From: Flavobacteriales bacterium
Lineage (GTDB): Bacteria > Bacteroidota > Bacteroidia > Flavobacteriales_D > Sanyastnellaceae
Direction of reading: 5' to 3'
Length of the DNA: 64,000 nucleotides
NCBI GenBank assembly: GCA_030729695.1
Contig: JANQWV010000044.1
Coordinates: 1-64,000, forward strand
Shown: piece by piece, positions 7,748 through 16,359 of the stretch
Layout of the letters: every line of letters starts with the position of its first letter
Position numbering within the stretch: the stretch's first letter is position 1
Notes under the pieces: model-generated
Told to the model about the DNA's origin: nothing
The model's database searches: none
The model's input: only the letters and a program-made list of their open reading frames with translations
Position numbers and translations under genes: made by a program

Positions 7748-8906
7748 TTTTCTTAGCGGTCATAAGTCCTAGCATCATTACCAAAATGGAGAGAATTATT
7801 GTTTGTATGACAAACGATTTATTTACAATTGAAATACCTTGTTCGGGTAGAATAGACAAAAAAAGTAATATTGTAATTAGTCCTCGTGGCGCAACAAATA
7901 GCAGAGGCGATGAGGGTAGTTTTGAAAATTTCAGTGCAATCCATCTAACTAAAATAATTGATAGAACAATACCCGCCGCCCAAGGAATTGTTGCGGGATT
8001 AAGAATCTCTTTGGCTTGCATCAGGAAACCGAAGAGAAGAAAGAACAATGCCCGGGTAAGAAATGTAGCTTCTGTTGTAATCTCTTTGAATTTCTTTACT
8101 TCTTTATCTAATTTTTCAGGTCTTAACTTTTCAATCCAATTAAAGCGTTTTAACTCGTCAAGGTTTCCAAGAAATAAGCCAAAAACAAGAATGAAGATTA
8201 AGCCGGGCAAATGATAGACCTTTGAAACCGCATAAATGAGAATGACAATTAGTATAATCGGTGTGAATGTAATGTGGTGCTTAATGCGGCTTAATAAAAA
8301 CGAAAGACCTAAAACAGCAACGAATGAAATGACAATGATCAAAAGCAATTGTTTGGCAAAGTTCCCAAATGAATGTGCGTTTATAATTTGGTTGAGTGCA
8401 ATGAAGTTGAACAAAAGCACACCGAAAATATCGGACAAACTGCTTTCGTAAGTAATAAACTCTTTATTAAAGGTCGAAAGATTTCTTGCGCTTGGAATAG
8501 CAATGGCACTGCTGATTACACAAAATGGAATTGCATTTACTAAAGCCATTTTAAAGGAAATCTGACTGAAGTATTGAAAGGCAAATGCAAAAAGAAATGC
8601 TAAAGCAAACATTGGAATGAGTGCATTGAGTAATGATTTTTTAATTAGGGGGAGTTTGGATTTATTGAGTTCAAGTTCTAATGAACCTTCCAGTACGATT
8701 AAGATTAAACCGATTGTTCCTAGAATTGGTAAAAGTGGATTAAGGTCTGGAATACGAATACTGAACATTTCCACTGCTTGTTTTACAGTCCAACCCAGAA
8801 GCAACAAAAGAATAACAGATGGGATTTTTGTAAGTGCAGAACTGATGTCAAAAACATATGCTAATAGCAGAAGCGTACATATTGTGATGATTATGGTTGT
8901 AGTCAT
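7734..8906 (-). CDS. Cation:proton antiporter (CPA1/2, Na_H_Exchanger family)
   Basis: 390 aa, almost entirely hydrophobic, with about 12 helices. Family text includes GLILIVLEGSLELELNKSKL, the SSAIAIPSARNL segment, the Asp-containing ESSLSDIFGVLLFNFIAL, and LLFVAPRGLITILLF near the end. It lacks the C-terminal TrkA-N/TrkA-C regulatory domains of Kef-type proteins. It probably exchanges Na+ or K+ for H+ at the inner membrane; the ion cannot be told from sequence. It is the first gene of a two-gene operon with nhaA (14-nt overlap). Lines 8221-8280 and 8341-8460 hold 63 G/C in 180 bases (35%), against about 45% in sampled nuo lines, which hints at foreign origin. Confidence 0.85.
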   Translation of the reverse strand: MTTTIIITICTLLLLAYVFDISSALTKIPSVILLLLLGWTVKQAVEMFSIRIPDLNPLLPILGTIGLILIVLEGSLELELNKSKLPLIKKSLLNALIPMFALAFLFAFAFQYFSQISFKMALVNAIPFCVISSAIAIPSARNLSTFNKEFITYESSLSDIFGVLLFNFIALNQIINAHSFGNFAKQLLLIIVISFVAVLGLSFLLSRIKHHITFTPIILIVILIYAVSKVYHLPGLIFILVFGLFLGNLDELKRFNWIEKLRPEKLDKEVKKFKEITTEATFLTRALFFLLFGFLMQAKEILNPATIPWAAGIVLSIILVRWIALKFSKLPSSPLLFVAPRGLITILLFLSILPEQGISIVNKSFVIQTIILSILVMMLGLMTAKKNETK

Positions 8907-9177
8907 TTGTTATTTAGCAAGGGTTAATCGTTCAAGAAAACTTTGTAAGTGGATAACTAACTTACCAGCTTAGCAAACTTCCAAAACATCTCATTTCAGC
9001 GCGATAAACGAAGGTTTTTCCCGTTCAGCTAAAGATAATGATTTTATTTTAAACCGTGAAATGGCGACCTGAATTATTGACTTTTTCATATGTTCGGGTG
9101 CAAATAGATGGTTGCGACTACTTCAATGTGATTCTATTTAAATCAGAGAAGTGTCAGAATCCTACATGCCTATTATA

Positions 9178-9240
9178 CCCCGGATAGAAGTGGAAAGCCT
9201 TTGAGCGAAGCGAGAAGCTTGGAACGAATAGCCGGAAAAA
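9178..9240. repeat. Candidate structured repeat (CCCCGGATAG...AATAGCCGG)
   Basis: CCGG at 9180-9183 can pair with CCGG at 9232-9235. Inside, AAG-C-CTTT (9195-9202) pairs with GAAGCTT (9214-9220), with one bulged C. The helix then has two apposed G/A mismatches and a GC-GAA-GC cap (9205-9211). I recall similar text (GGATAGAAGTGGAAAGCC ... GAACGAATAGCCGG) from other Bacteroidota intergenic regions, but cannot verify it. It may be an RNA element or a DNA repeat. Confidence 0.4.
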
Positions 9241-9251
9241 GGTCCAAATCT

Positions 9252-9335
9252 GTCTTCGACGAATGCCTTTCAGGCGAATGCTTCATTTAAAGTTAAGAGA
9301 GGGGAAGAGAAGGTAAGAAGGGGGAAGAGAAGGTT
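9252..9335. repeat. Short mini-hairpin array followed by purine tract
   Basis: GTC-TTC-GAC (9252-9260), GAAT, GCCT-TTC-AGGC (9265-9275), GAAT, then GCTTC: the same build as the 5427-5551 array with the same GAAT spacer. It is followed by AAAGTTAAGAGAGGGGAAG and a second GGGGGAAGAGAAGG (to 9335). The 16-mer at 9297-9312 equals 6168-6183. Confidence 0.6.
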
Positions 9336-9358
9336 TTGAGGGGTAATTGTTAGCTGAA

Positions 9359-10486
9359 TCAAAACGCTTCAGCGACCATGAAATAGAAGTAGCCGCCTTC
9401 TCGGCCGTAAGCGTAATCGAGGCGGATGTTTAGTTTTTCTTGAGGGTTGACAACAAATCGTAGACCGGTGCCCACGGAGTATTTTATTCTGTTTAAATGA
9501 AGGTCTTGGAGTTCTCCGAATACATCTCCGGCGCCGGCAAAGGTGGTTAGGCCAAAACGCCAGAAGAGCGGGAATCTGTATTCTACTTGGGCACCCATGA
9601 AATGTTTATCTCTGAATCTGTTCTTGGGGTAACCGCGAAGAATATCGTCGTTGCCAAGTGTGGCCATGTCGATGAACGGAATGTTTCCGAAGTTGAATTT
9701 GTTTTTATACTGAAAAGCAATGACGTGATTTTTCTTGACGCTCCAGTATTTTTGATAGAGGGTGTTGACGTTGAAAAAATTAAATGTGCTGCCTAAGAAG
9801 TTGTTGAATAGATAAGTTGAAAATTCGAATAACATACCTTTTTGCGCATTGATTATAAAGTCTCTCGAATCGTATACGCTTATAAATCCAATTGCGGAGC
9901 CTACACCTCCGTTTGATCCGCGAATAGTGCCAGTCTCGAGCAATCCACCCGCGGAAGTTTTAACTCCATATTCTTTTTCGAATTCGTAGTCAAAACCAAT
10001 GAAGAAATCGGGTTTAACTTTTTTCAAGAACATGGATTTTATCTGAATGAGGTTATACGAATAACTCTCCATTTGTTCTTTGCTGGTGTTGTTTCCAATG
10101 CCATAGAATTTATCAGGGAAATTTCTAAAGCGCAGATCACCTTTCAGCAAATAGTTTTCATTTCGGGTAAAGACATTCCATGACGCCCATAAATCGGCTT
10201 GCCTGTTTTGCGTGTAATCGGCAAGAAGTTGAATGTTGCTCGTTCTGGTAGGAAGCTGGGTCGAATCTTTCGCTTCAAGTTTAAAGTAATGAACGCCCGC
10301 TGCGCCTGCTGCCCATCGCGTATCGGGAGTGTAGTATAGCAGAGGGAGAAGGAATGTACCTTCGGTAGCTGTTTTAACGGTATCGTCAAGAGGAGTGAAA
10401 CCAAGAAATTTTTTGCGCTGCGAATAGGTTGTTGACGAACAAAGGAAAATGCAGAGTAACAGGAAGAGTTTAAAATTTTTCATCAA
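9359..10486 (-). CDS. Omp85-type outer membrane protein (BamA/TamA surface-antigen family)
   Basis: 375 aa. The signal peptide is MMKNFKLFLLLCIFLCSSTT, cut near TYSQ. The rest is a beta-barrel domain without POTRA repeats, ending in phenylalanine (FMVAEAF). The Omp85 loop-6 signature appears as LRGYPKNRFRDK, and the last strands carry YSVGTGLRFVVNPQEKLNIR. The short form, with barrel and little periplasmic part, is common in Bacteroidota; its cargo is unknown. ATG 10483 is an alternative start. A perfect TAnnTTTG element lies 24 nt upstream. It is a single-gene unit followed by purine and hairpin repeats. Confidence 0.8.
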   Translation of the reverse strand: MMKNFKLFLLLCIFLCSSTTYSQRKKFLGFTPLDDTVKTATEGTFLLPLLYYTPDTRWAAGAAGVHYFKLEAKDSTQLPTRTSNIQLLADYTQNRQADLWASWNVFTRNENYLLKGDLRFRNFPDKFYGIGNNTSKEQMESYSYNLIQIKSMFLKKVKPDFFIGFDYEFEKEYGVKTSAGGLLETGTIRGSNGGVGSAIGFISVYDSRDFIINAQKGMLFEFSTYLFNNFLGSTFNFFNVNTLYQKYWSVKKNHVIAFQYKNKFNFGNIPFIDMATLGNDDILRGYPKNRFRDKHFMGAQVEYRFPLFWRFGLTTFAGAGDVFGELQDLHLNRIKYSVGTGLRFVVNPQEKLNIRLDYAYGREGGYFYFMVAEAF

Positions 10487-10510
10487 CTAAATTTCCACTT
10501 GACATGAAAA

Positions 10511-10518
10511 CAAATATA
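10511..10518 (-). promoter_or_regulatory. -7 element TATATTTG for the Omp85-like gene
   Basis: A perfect TAnnTTTG, 24 nt before ATG 10486. No clear -33 box. Confidence 0.5.
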
Positions 10519-10625
10519 AATGTCATTGGGAGTTATTCTGAAAATGTTTTGCCTAAATCACAGTTGATTCGATTCGCTCGATGTTTAGTTTGCGATTACG
10601 CTTTGCACCAAATTAATTACGCACT

Positions 10626-11138
10626 TCACAAATAGTTCTTCTTTACAAAATTGCAGTGATGAATGCAATGTCCGACTATCATAAAGCCAATGGCGCGAGT
10701 AGAGTAGGAGGTGTTGTTCGCGGGGGCTTGGAACTGAAGCATTTCAGGCGACATGTATTTAAATAAGGCTATGGTTGACTTGCGGACGAGTTCGAATTCA
10801 GTTATTAATTCAGCAAGACTCTGATTCATTTGTTTCGAGTTTTCGATAAATTCGTTTTCATCGAATCCTGGAAGAGGCGTGCTGTCGAATCGTGAAAAAC
10901 GCAAGGCACGATAAGCGAAGATGCGTTCACATTCAATGATGTGCTTGAACACTTCTTTGGTTGTCCACTTGCCTGGGGCGTATGCAAAGTTTTCTTTTTC
11001 GGCAGGGATGGAATTGAGAATTTCAAGTGTTGCATTTAAATCGTCATGCAACGCCACTAGCAAGTCATTCGACGGAATAAGTCCGTAGTAATAGTGGAAG
11101 TAGGTTGGTGCTTCGGAGTAAATTTCTTGGTTAGTCAT
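10626..11138 (-). CDS. DinB-family (four-helix, metal-binding) protein
   Basis: 170 aa, the usual length of DinB_2 proteins. The first metal-ligand motif is in WTTKEVFKHIIECERIFAYR and the last is VGHCIHHCNFV near the C-terminus; together they provide three histidines. The middle has the family text RFSRFDSTPLPGFDENEF. DinB-fold proteins include thiol-dependent transferases and bacillithiol S-transferases, but the substrate here is unknown. It stands alone, with a mini-hairpin array directly upstream (11165-11305). Confidence 0.85.
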   Translation of the reverse strand: MTNQEIYSEAPTYFHYYYGLIPSNDLLVALHDDLNATLEILNSIPAEKENFAYAPGKWTTKEVFKHIIECERIFAYRALRFSRFDSTPLPGFDENEFIENSKQMNQSLAELITEFELVRKSTIALFKYMSPEMLQFQAPANNTSYSTRAIGFMIVGHCIHHCNFVKKNYL

Positions 11139-11164
11139 GATGTGATGATTAGTGTATTGTCAAC

Positions 11165-11305
11165 GAGGGTCTTCGACGAGGGCAATTAGCGTTGCGAGGG
11201 TCCGGTGGACGAGGGCAAATGGCGTTGCGAGGGTCCTACGTACGAGGGTTTAACAACGAAGTTCCAATAACGTAGTTCTCACAACGAAGTTCAAACAACG
11301 CAGTT
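11165..11305. repeat. Mini-hairpin array with GAGG spacers, then four AACGNAGTT units
   Basis: The first half has GTC-TTC-GAC (11169-11177), GCAA-TTAGCG-TTGC (11182-11195), GTCC-GGT-GGAC (11200-11210), GCAA-ATGGCG-TTGC (11215-11228) and a decayed GTCCTACGTAC. All are separated by GAGG, which starts at 11165, 11178, 11196, 11211, 11229 and 11244. The second half has AAC-GAA-GTT (11255), AAC-GTA-GTT (11269), AAC-GAA-GTT (11283) and AAC-GCA-GTT (11297), with a period of exactly 14 nt and GNA loops throughout. It fills the gap between the nuoN end and the DinB start. Confidence 0.7.
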
Positions 11306-11310
11306 CATTT

Positions 11311-11346
11311 CTTCCACTCTCTTCCCTTTTCTTAACCTTTCTTAAC
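11311..11346. repeat. Pyrimidine/purine tract next to nuoN stop
   Basis: On the minus strand it reads TTAAGAAAGGTTAAGAAAAG then GGAAGAGAGTGGAAG, resembling the tracts at 9291-9335 and inside the CvfB-like gene (63634-63670). It begins 1 nt after the nuoN stop. Confidence 0.45.
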
Positions 11347-12699
11347 TTAAAGATTGTGCATGTACCCCGCTGCCACTGTCAACAACACCAACAAAGCAGT
11401 AAGCAAAATGTAGGTCCATTTGATAAGTGGAGTGAGGACAATGCGACCAGCGTTTTCGATATGCTGATAAACATTCAACGATGCGCGCAAGTAGTAAAAG
11501 GCTCCGATGGCAGAGGTAATGATCATGACAACCACCAATGCGAAATACTTCGCTTCGATCAATTGTGCAATGACGAAATACTTTGCAATGAATCCGCTGA
11601 ATGGAGGAATACCTGCCATTGAAAGTAAAGCAGCAGTGAAAGCGAAGGCCAATACACCGTTTCTTCTGTACAAGCCTTTCAACGGATTTCCTTCCAAGGT
11701 TTGTGTTTCCTTAATTACACCGAAGGCAATGATTCCGGCAATGCTGTACGTGAGCAAATAGAACAACAAACTCAATAACGATGCATTTCCAATAATGGTT
11801 GAAAGAAGGAATCCAGCGTGAGAGATACTCGAGTAAGCCAACATGCGTTTCACATCTGTCTGCCACAATGCTGCAGTATTTGAAGCAATAAGCGTTACCG
11901 CAGCGATAACTCCAATGGTGTAACCATTGGCTTCAACATAAAATTGAAATGGACCTGTGAAGAGTTTGAACAACGCTACCATAGCAGCTGCTTTCACAAT
12001 GGTTGACATGAATGCGGTGATCCATGTTGGTGCACCTTGATAAACGTCTGGAGTCCAAATGTGGAATGGCGCTGCAGAAATCTTGAAAAGGAATCCAACC
12101 AAAATCATGGTAATTCCAACATTCATAATGATCGATGCGTCTTTTCCGTCTTGAATGAAATTCGAGATAACTGCTAAATCGAAACTTCCAGTTGCGCCGT
12201 AAACCAAGGTGATTCCGAACAACAAAATAGCAGAAGCCACAGAACCCAAGATGAAGTACTTGAATCCACTTTCGTTTGAAGCCAAATCGTGTTTCTTACT
12301 CGCTGCCAAAACATAAACAGGAATACTTAAGATTTCAACCCCTAAGAATAACATAGCCATGTTTCCGAAAGAGGCCAAGAGTCCAGCACCGCAAAAACTG
12401 AATACCACCAAGGCGTACAAATCTGTTTTTCCTTCGTGTTGTTTGAAGTAAGACGAAGAAAGAATAAACCAGAAGAACAAGACAACAGCGAACACGCCTA
12501 AAGCCAAGTTTGCTCCGTTCTCATAAACCAACATGGTGTGATTGAATGGCGTCTCAACGGTGTTCCAATCTGCTGCAATAAAGCCAACCAACGTAGCCAA
12601 GGCAAGAAGTATAAATGGGAGAACGTATTTCTTCAGGTTTAGAATGTCTAAAACCAAAACTCCAATTCCCAATAATGCGGTTAGTAATAACTCTTTCAT
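11347..12699 (-). CDS. nuoN: NADH-quinone oxidoreductase subunit N
   Basis: 450 aa from ATG 12699 (MKELLLTALLGIGVLVLDIL). It has about 14 membrane helices of the proton-pumping antiporter type (Proton_antipo_M). Key text includes GVEILSIPVYVLAASKK, FKISAAPFHIWTPDVYQGAP with the conserved Lys and Pro, AYSSISHAGFLL, and GIPPFSGFIAKYFVIAQLIE. It forms one of three antiporter-like modules in the membrane arm of complex I. The frame is open to 12789, but that part overlaps nuoM; 12699 leaves a 4-nt gap. It is the last gene of the nuo operon. Confidence 0.96.
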   Translation of the reverse strand: MKELLLTALLGIGVLVLDILNLKKYVLPFILLALATLVGFIAADWNTVETPFNHTMLVYENGANLALGVFAVVLFFWFILSSSYFKQHEGKTDLYALVVFSFCGAGLLASFGNMAMLFLGVEILSIPVYVLAASKKHDLASNESGFKYFILGSVASAILLFGITLVYGATGSFDLAVISNFIQDGKDASIIMNVGITMILVGFLFKISAAPFHIWTPDVYQGAPTWITAFMSTIVKAAAMVALFKLFTGPFQFYVEANGYTIGVIAAVTLIASNTAALWQTDVKRMLAYSSISHAGFLLSTIIGNASLLSLLFYLLTYSIAGIIAFGVIKETQTLEGNPLKGLYRRNGVLAFAFTAALLSMAGIPPFSGFIAKYFVIAQLIEAKYFALVVVMIITSAIGAFYYLRASLNVYQHIENAGRIVLTPLIKWTYILLTALLVLLTVAAGYMHNL

Positions 12700-12703
12700 A
12701 AAA

Positions 12704-14131
12704 TTAAATTCCAGTAAGTTGAAGGCCTTTGTGAACAACGTCGAGTAATATACCCGGATATACACCAATAGCAATGGTAATAAGGACAAGAATGGTTAAT
12801 ACCATTTTCTCTGATGCTGTCATTTCAGCAAATGCCAATTCAGCATTGTGCTTACCCAACATTGTGCTTTGAAATGCACGAAGCATATACACGGCTCCGA
12901 AAACAACGGTAAGTCCAGCCAATAAAGCCATGACAATGTTGTGACTTCCCACGCTTTGAAGCAACAAGAACTCACCAACAAATCCGCTTGTTACCGGAAG
13001 TGCTACAGAGGCCATAACAATAACGAAGAACAAAAAGGCGAATGCCGGATGCTTTTCACGAAGTCCACCCAACTTGTTGAAGTGATCGTGCCCAACACGC
13101 GACTCAATCATATCTGCAATGAAGAACAATCCAACTGCAATGGCTCCGTGAGAAACCATTTCAATCAATGCGCCTTCATAAGCAGTGTTTCCATTTGCTA
13201 AAATTCCAAGCGCAATCATGCCCACGTGAGCAATAGAAGAATACGCAATTAATAGTTTGAAGCTGGTCTGGTTCAACGCCACGAATGAAGCGTATATGAT
13301 GCTAATCACGCACAACCACATAGCCCAGTCTGCATTCGCTGCTCCTGCAGGAACCATAGGCATGGTAATGCGAAGCAATCCGTAAGTGGCCATCTTCAAC
13401 ATAACTGCTGCAAGCAACATGGTACCTGCGGTAGGCGCTGCCTTGTAGGTGTTCGGCTGCCAGGTATGGAAAGGGAAGATTGGAATTTTTACTGCGAAGG
13501 CAATGAAGAATCCTGCGAATACCCACACTTGCTCGTGCTGTGAAAGTTTCGATCCAGCGGCTATCATGTCTGAGATTAAGAAACTGTCTGCGAACTGACG
13601 AACATACAACAATGAGAACAACATGAACAACGAAGCGAAGAGTGTGTAGACGAAAAACTTCAACACAATTTTGCTTTTGTTTTCAGCGGTGCTCCATTGT
13701 AGAATAATGAAGTAAATCGGAACTAATGCTGCTTCGTAACAGATATAGAAAAGGAACGAGTCGTTCGCAAGGAAAGCGCCCATCATGGCAGACGACATGA
13801 AAAGGATTAACGAAAGGAATGCCGATTCGTTGCGCATTTCATGTTTGCTTGCTACATGAACAATGAATGGAAGTAGGCATGCATTCAACAACACCATTAA
13901 GATGCTTGTTGCGTTTATCGAAAGTGCGAAGTGTGCGCCAAGCGGAGCAATGTTTCCACCATCGAATTCAAGCATTTCTGTTTTTCCGTAAGAAACGGCA
14001 ACAGCGGCACCAATGGCAACAGCTGCATTGAGTAAAGAACCGACCCATGCTAATTTCTTCGATAAATCAGATGATAGGAACATCATCAGTCCGAAGAAGG
14101 CGGGTATACAAAGTAGTGCGAGAGTTAACAT
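12704..14131 (-). CDS. nuoM: NADH-quinone oxidoreductase subunit M
   Basis: 475 aa, with about 14 helices. The proton-channel Glu is in FYICYEAALVPIYFIILQWS, and the Lys and Pro of the broken helix are in AVKIPIFPFHTWQPNTYKAA. Other text includes LIAYSSIAHVGMIALGI and VALPVTSGFVGEFLLLQSV. It is the middle antiporter-like pump of the complex I membrane arm. It lies 6 nt after nuoL and 4 nt before nuoN. Confidence 0.96.
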   Translation of the reverse strand: MLTLALLCIPAFFGLMMFLSSDLSKKLAWVGSLLNAAVAIGAAVAVSYGKTEMLEFDGGNIAPLGAHFALSINATSILMVLLNACLLPFIVHVASKHEMRNESAFLSLILFMSSAMMGAFLANDSFLFYICYEAALVPIYFIILQWSTAENKSKIVLKFFVYTLFASLFMLFSLLYVRQFADSFLISDMIAAGSKLSQHEQVWVFAGFFIAFAVKIPIFPFHTWQPNTYKAAPTAGTMLLAAVMLKMATYGLLRITMPMVPAGAANADWAMWLCVISIIYASFVALNQTSFKLLIAYSSIAHVGMIALGILANGNTAYEGALIEMVSHGAIAVGLFFIADMIESRVGHDHFNKLGGLREKHPAFAFLFFVIVMASVALPVTSGFVGEFLLLQSVGSHNIVMALLAGLTVVFGAVYMLRAFQSTMLGKHNAELAFAEMTASEKMVLTILVLITIAIGVYPGILLDVVHKGLQLTGI

Positions 14132-14137
14132 AGGTGC

Positions 14138-16036
14138 TTATGCTTTAAAAATCAATCCCAATAAAATAATTAATCCAACGATGAAGGTGAGCAAGTAACC
14201 AGCGATGTGACCGCCGTGTAATTTTCTTGCCAATGCACCAACACCTTCAGCAGCAGTTCCTGCCGCATTAACGATTCCGTCAATAATTTTCCATTCAACA
14301 ACAGTTGCGAATGCATTTCCGATTGCGTTAGCTGGTTTCTTAAACATTGCTTCATACAACTCATCGAATCCGTATTTCTTATTCAGAAGTTTGTGAAAAG
14401 GAGAAGTGATTTCGTTGTCTTCTAAAACTGGAGTGGCTTTCGCAATGTAGATGTTGTGTGCTACGTAAATCATAACTACTGCAATACCCATTGTAGCCAA
14501 CGCCAGGATTATTTCAACCGTAACCGACATGTCTCCAACTGCTACAAGAACTGGTCCTTCAAGGAAATGATCTAAAGCGTGTGGGAAGTGAATCGCGTGT
14601 CCCAATGCGTGAGGGAATCCAATGAATCCACCAACGATTGAAAGAACAGCCAATACCCAAAGAGGAATGGTCATTGAAGCTGGAGATTCATGCAAGTGAT
14701 GTTCTTGCGCGTGTGTGCCTCTGAACTCTCCGTGGAAGGTCAAGTAATACATGCGGAACATGTACAACGCTGTGCATGCTGAAGCAATGACCAACAAGAT
14801 AAACACAGGCATGTTGTGTTCCATGGCGTGCGCCAAGATTTGATCTTTCGAGAAGAAACCTGCGAATGGGAAAATACCTGCGATAGCGAGTGTTCCAATT
14901 AAGAAGGTCTTCTGTGTTGTTGGCATGTATTTCTTCAATCCACCCATTCTACGAATGTCTTGCTCTCCGCCCATTCCGTGAATAACAGAACCAGAACCTA
15001 AGAACAACAACGCTTTGAAGAATGCGTGCGTAATTACGTGGAATACCGCAATGCTGTGAGCACCCATTCCCAAGGCCACGAACATGAATCCCAATTGAGA
15101 GACAGTAGAGTAGGCCAATACTTTCTTAATGTCGTTTTGCGTAAGCGCAATGGTTGCTCCCATTAGCGCAGTGATAAGTCCAACGTACATAACCAAGTTA
15201 GACGCAGTGTGACTCATTTCGAACAAGTCTCCGTTACGCGCAACAAGGTAGATACCTGCAGTTACCATGGTTGCGGCGTGGATCAATGCAGATACTGGAG
15301 TCGGACCGGCCATTGCATCGGGTAACCAAGTATGCAAAGGGAACTGTGCACTTTTCCCCATCGCTCCAATAAACAAGAAGATGGCGATGGTAGTTAACAT
15401 TGAAGGAGACAAGGCAGCAATTTTTCCGTGGTTGAATAATTCAACATAGTTCAATGTTCCGGTGTTGCTGAAGATTAAAATCATAGCGACAATTAATCCA
15501 AGGTCACCCACACGGTTCATGATGAACGCTTTCTTCGCAGCTTCGTTGTTCGCGTGTTCTTTGTACCAGAATCCGATGAGCATGAACGAGCAAACACCCA
15601 CGCCTTCCCATCCAACGAACAACGTCACAAGACTGTCGCCCAGAACAAGGATCAACATGAAGAATACGAACAGGTTCAAGTACGCGAAGAAGCGATTGAA
15701 TCCTTCGTCGTGACTCATATACCCCGAAGAGTAAATGTGAATAAGGAAACCAACTCCGGTAATGAATAGGAGGTAGGTTGAAGAAAGTGAATCTACCAAG
15801 AAGGCTAGATCTATGTGAAGACTTCCAGCATGAATCCATTCGAACACTTTCACGGTAACCGCTTGGTGTGAATGAAGCTGACTGTTGAAGACAATTAACG
15901 AAACAACGAACGAAGCGAAGATGGCTCCAGATCCAATGATGGTAGTGAGTTGTTTCGAAGTGTTTTTCCCGAAGAAAACTTGATAAAGAAATCCAACTAA
16001 TGGGAAGAGCGGTACGAGTGTAATTAATTTTTCCAT
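14138..16036 (-). CDS. nuoL: NADH-quinone oxidoreductase subunit L
   Basis: 632 aa, with about 16 helices including the long lateral helix at the C-terminus that braces the membrane arm. Conserved text includes LFVGWEGVGVCSFMLIGFWY, GKSAQFPLHTWLPDAMAGPT (channel Lys and Pro), LIHAATMVTAGIYLV, and FPFAGFFSKDQILAHAM. It is the distal proton pump of complex I. A His-rich stretch (HAQEHHLHES, near residue 440) is typical of NuoL loops. It lies 3 nt after nuoK. Confidence 0.97.
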   Translation of the reverse strand: MEKLITLVPLFPLVGFLYQVFFGKNTSKQLTTIIGSGAIFASFVVSLIVFNSQLHSHQAVTVKVFEWIHAGSLHIDLAFLVDSLSSTYLLFITGVGFLIHIYSSGYMSHDEGFNRFFAYLNLFVFFMLILVLGDSLVTLFVGWEGVGVCSFMLIGFWYKEHANNEAAKKAFIMNRVGDLGLIVAMILIFSNTGTLNYVELFNHGKIAALSPSMLTTIAIFLFIGAMGKSAQFPLHTWLPDAMAGPTPVSALIHAATMVTAGIYLVARNGDLFEMSHTASNLVMYVGLITALMGATIALTQNDIKKVLAYSTVSQLGFMFVALGMGAHSIAVFHVITHAFFKALLFLGSGSVIHGMGGEQDIRRMGGLKKYMPTTQKTFLIGTLAIAGIFPFAGFFSKDQILAHAMEHNMPVFILLVIASACTALYMFRMYYLTFHGEFRGTHAQEHHLHESPASMTIPLWVLAVLSIVGGFIGFPHALGHAIHFPHALDHFLEGPVLVAVGDMSVTVEIILALATMGIAVVMIYVAHNIYIAKATPVLEDNEITSPFHKLLNKKYGFDELYEAMFKKPANAIGNAFATVVEWKIIDGIVNAAGTAAEGVGALARKLHGGHIAGYLLTFIVGLIILLGLIFKA

Positions 16037-16039
16037 GGC

Positions 16040-16357
16040 TTATCCCTTCAAGTTGTTTAACGCGTCGGTGTCTGTAGTGTGTAAGTTGCGGTAAAGCATC
16101 ATTAAGATGGCCAGTCCAACTGCAACTTCCGCAGCAGCAACCACCATAATGAAGAATACGAATACTTGTCCTGATGTGTCGCCGTGCACTTTTGAAAAAG
16201 CTACCAGTGCAATGTTCACCGCATTCAGCATAAGCTCAATGCACATGAACATAAGAATTGCGTTTCTGCGAAGCAGAACACCAAAAACACCTAAAGCGAA
16301 TAAGGCAGTGCTTAGCCACAAATAATGCTGTATGGTAATGTTCGGAAGGATTTCCAT
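16040..16357 (-). CDS. nuoK: NADH-quinone oxidoreductase subunit K
   Basis: 105 aa with three membrane helices, the standard size. The two buried glutamates appear in [20 protein letters not shown] and [18 protein letters not shown]. It is a small core subunit at the junction of the NuoH and NuoN modules. It starts 2 nt after the nuoJ stop. Confidence 0.96.
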   Translation of the reverse strand: MEILPNITIQHYLWLSTALFALGVFGVLLRRNAILMFMCIELMLNAVNIALVAFSKVHGDTSGQVFVFFIMVVAAAEVAVGLAILMMLYRNLHTTDTDALNNLKG

Positions 16358-16359
16358 AA

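Larger units (their letters stand above)
8907..9358. other. Long intergenic region between antiporter operon and Omp85-like gene
   Basis: 452 nt. Positions 8907-9170 hold no supported gene; the antiporter promoter should lie here but I see no clear TAnnTTTG. Positions 9178-9335 hold repeats, described separately. Confidence 0.6.

Noticed and set aside
8991-9089. 32-codon minus-strand frame upstream of the antiporter operon (MKKSIIQVAISRFKIK...)
   Set aside because: It is too short, has no signal, family or conserved neighbour, and is expected by chance in AT-rich DNA.
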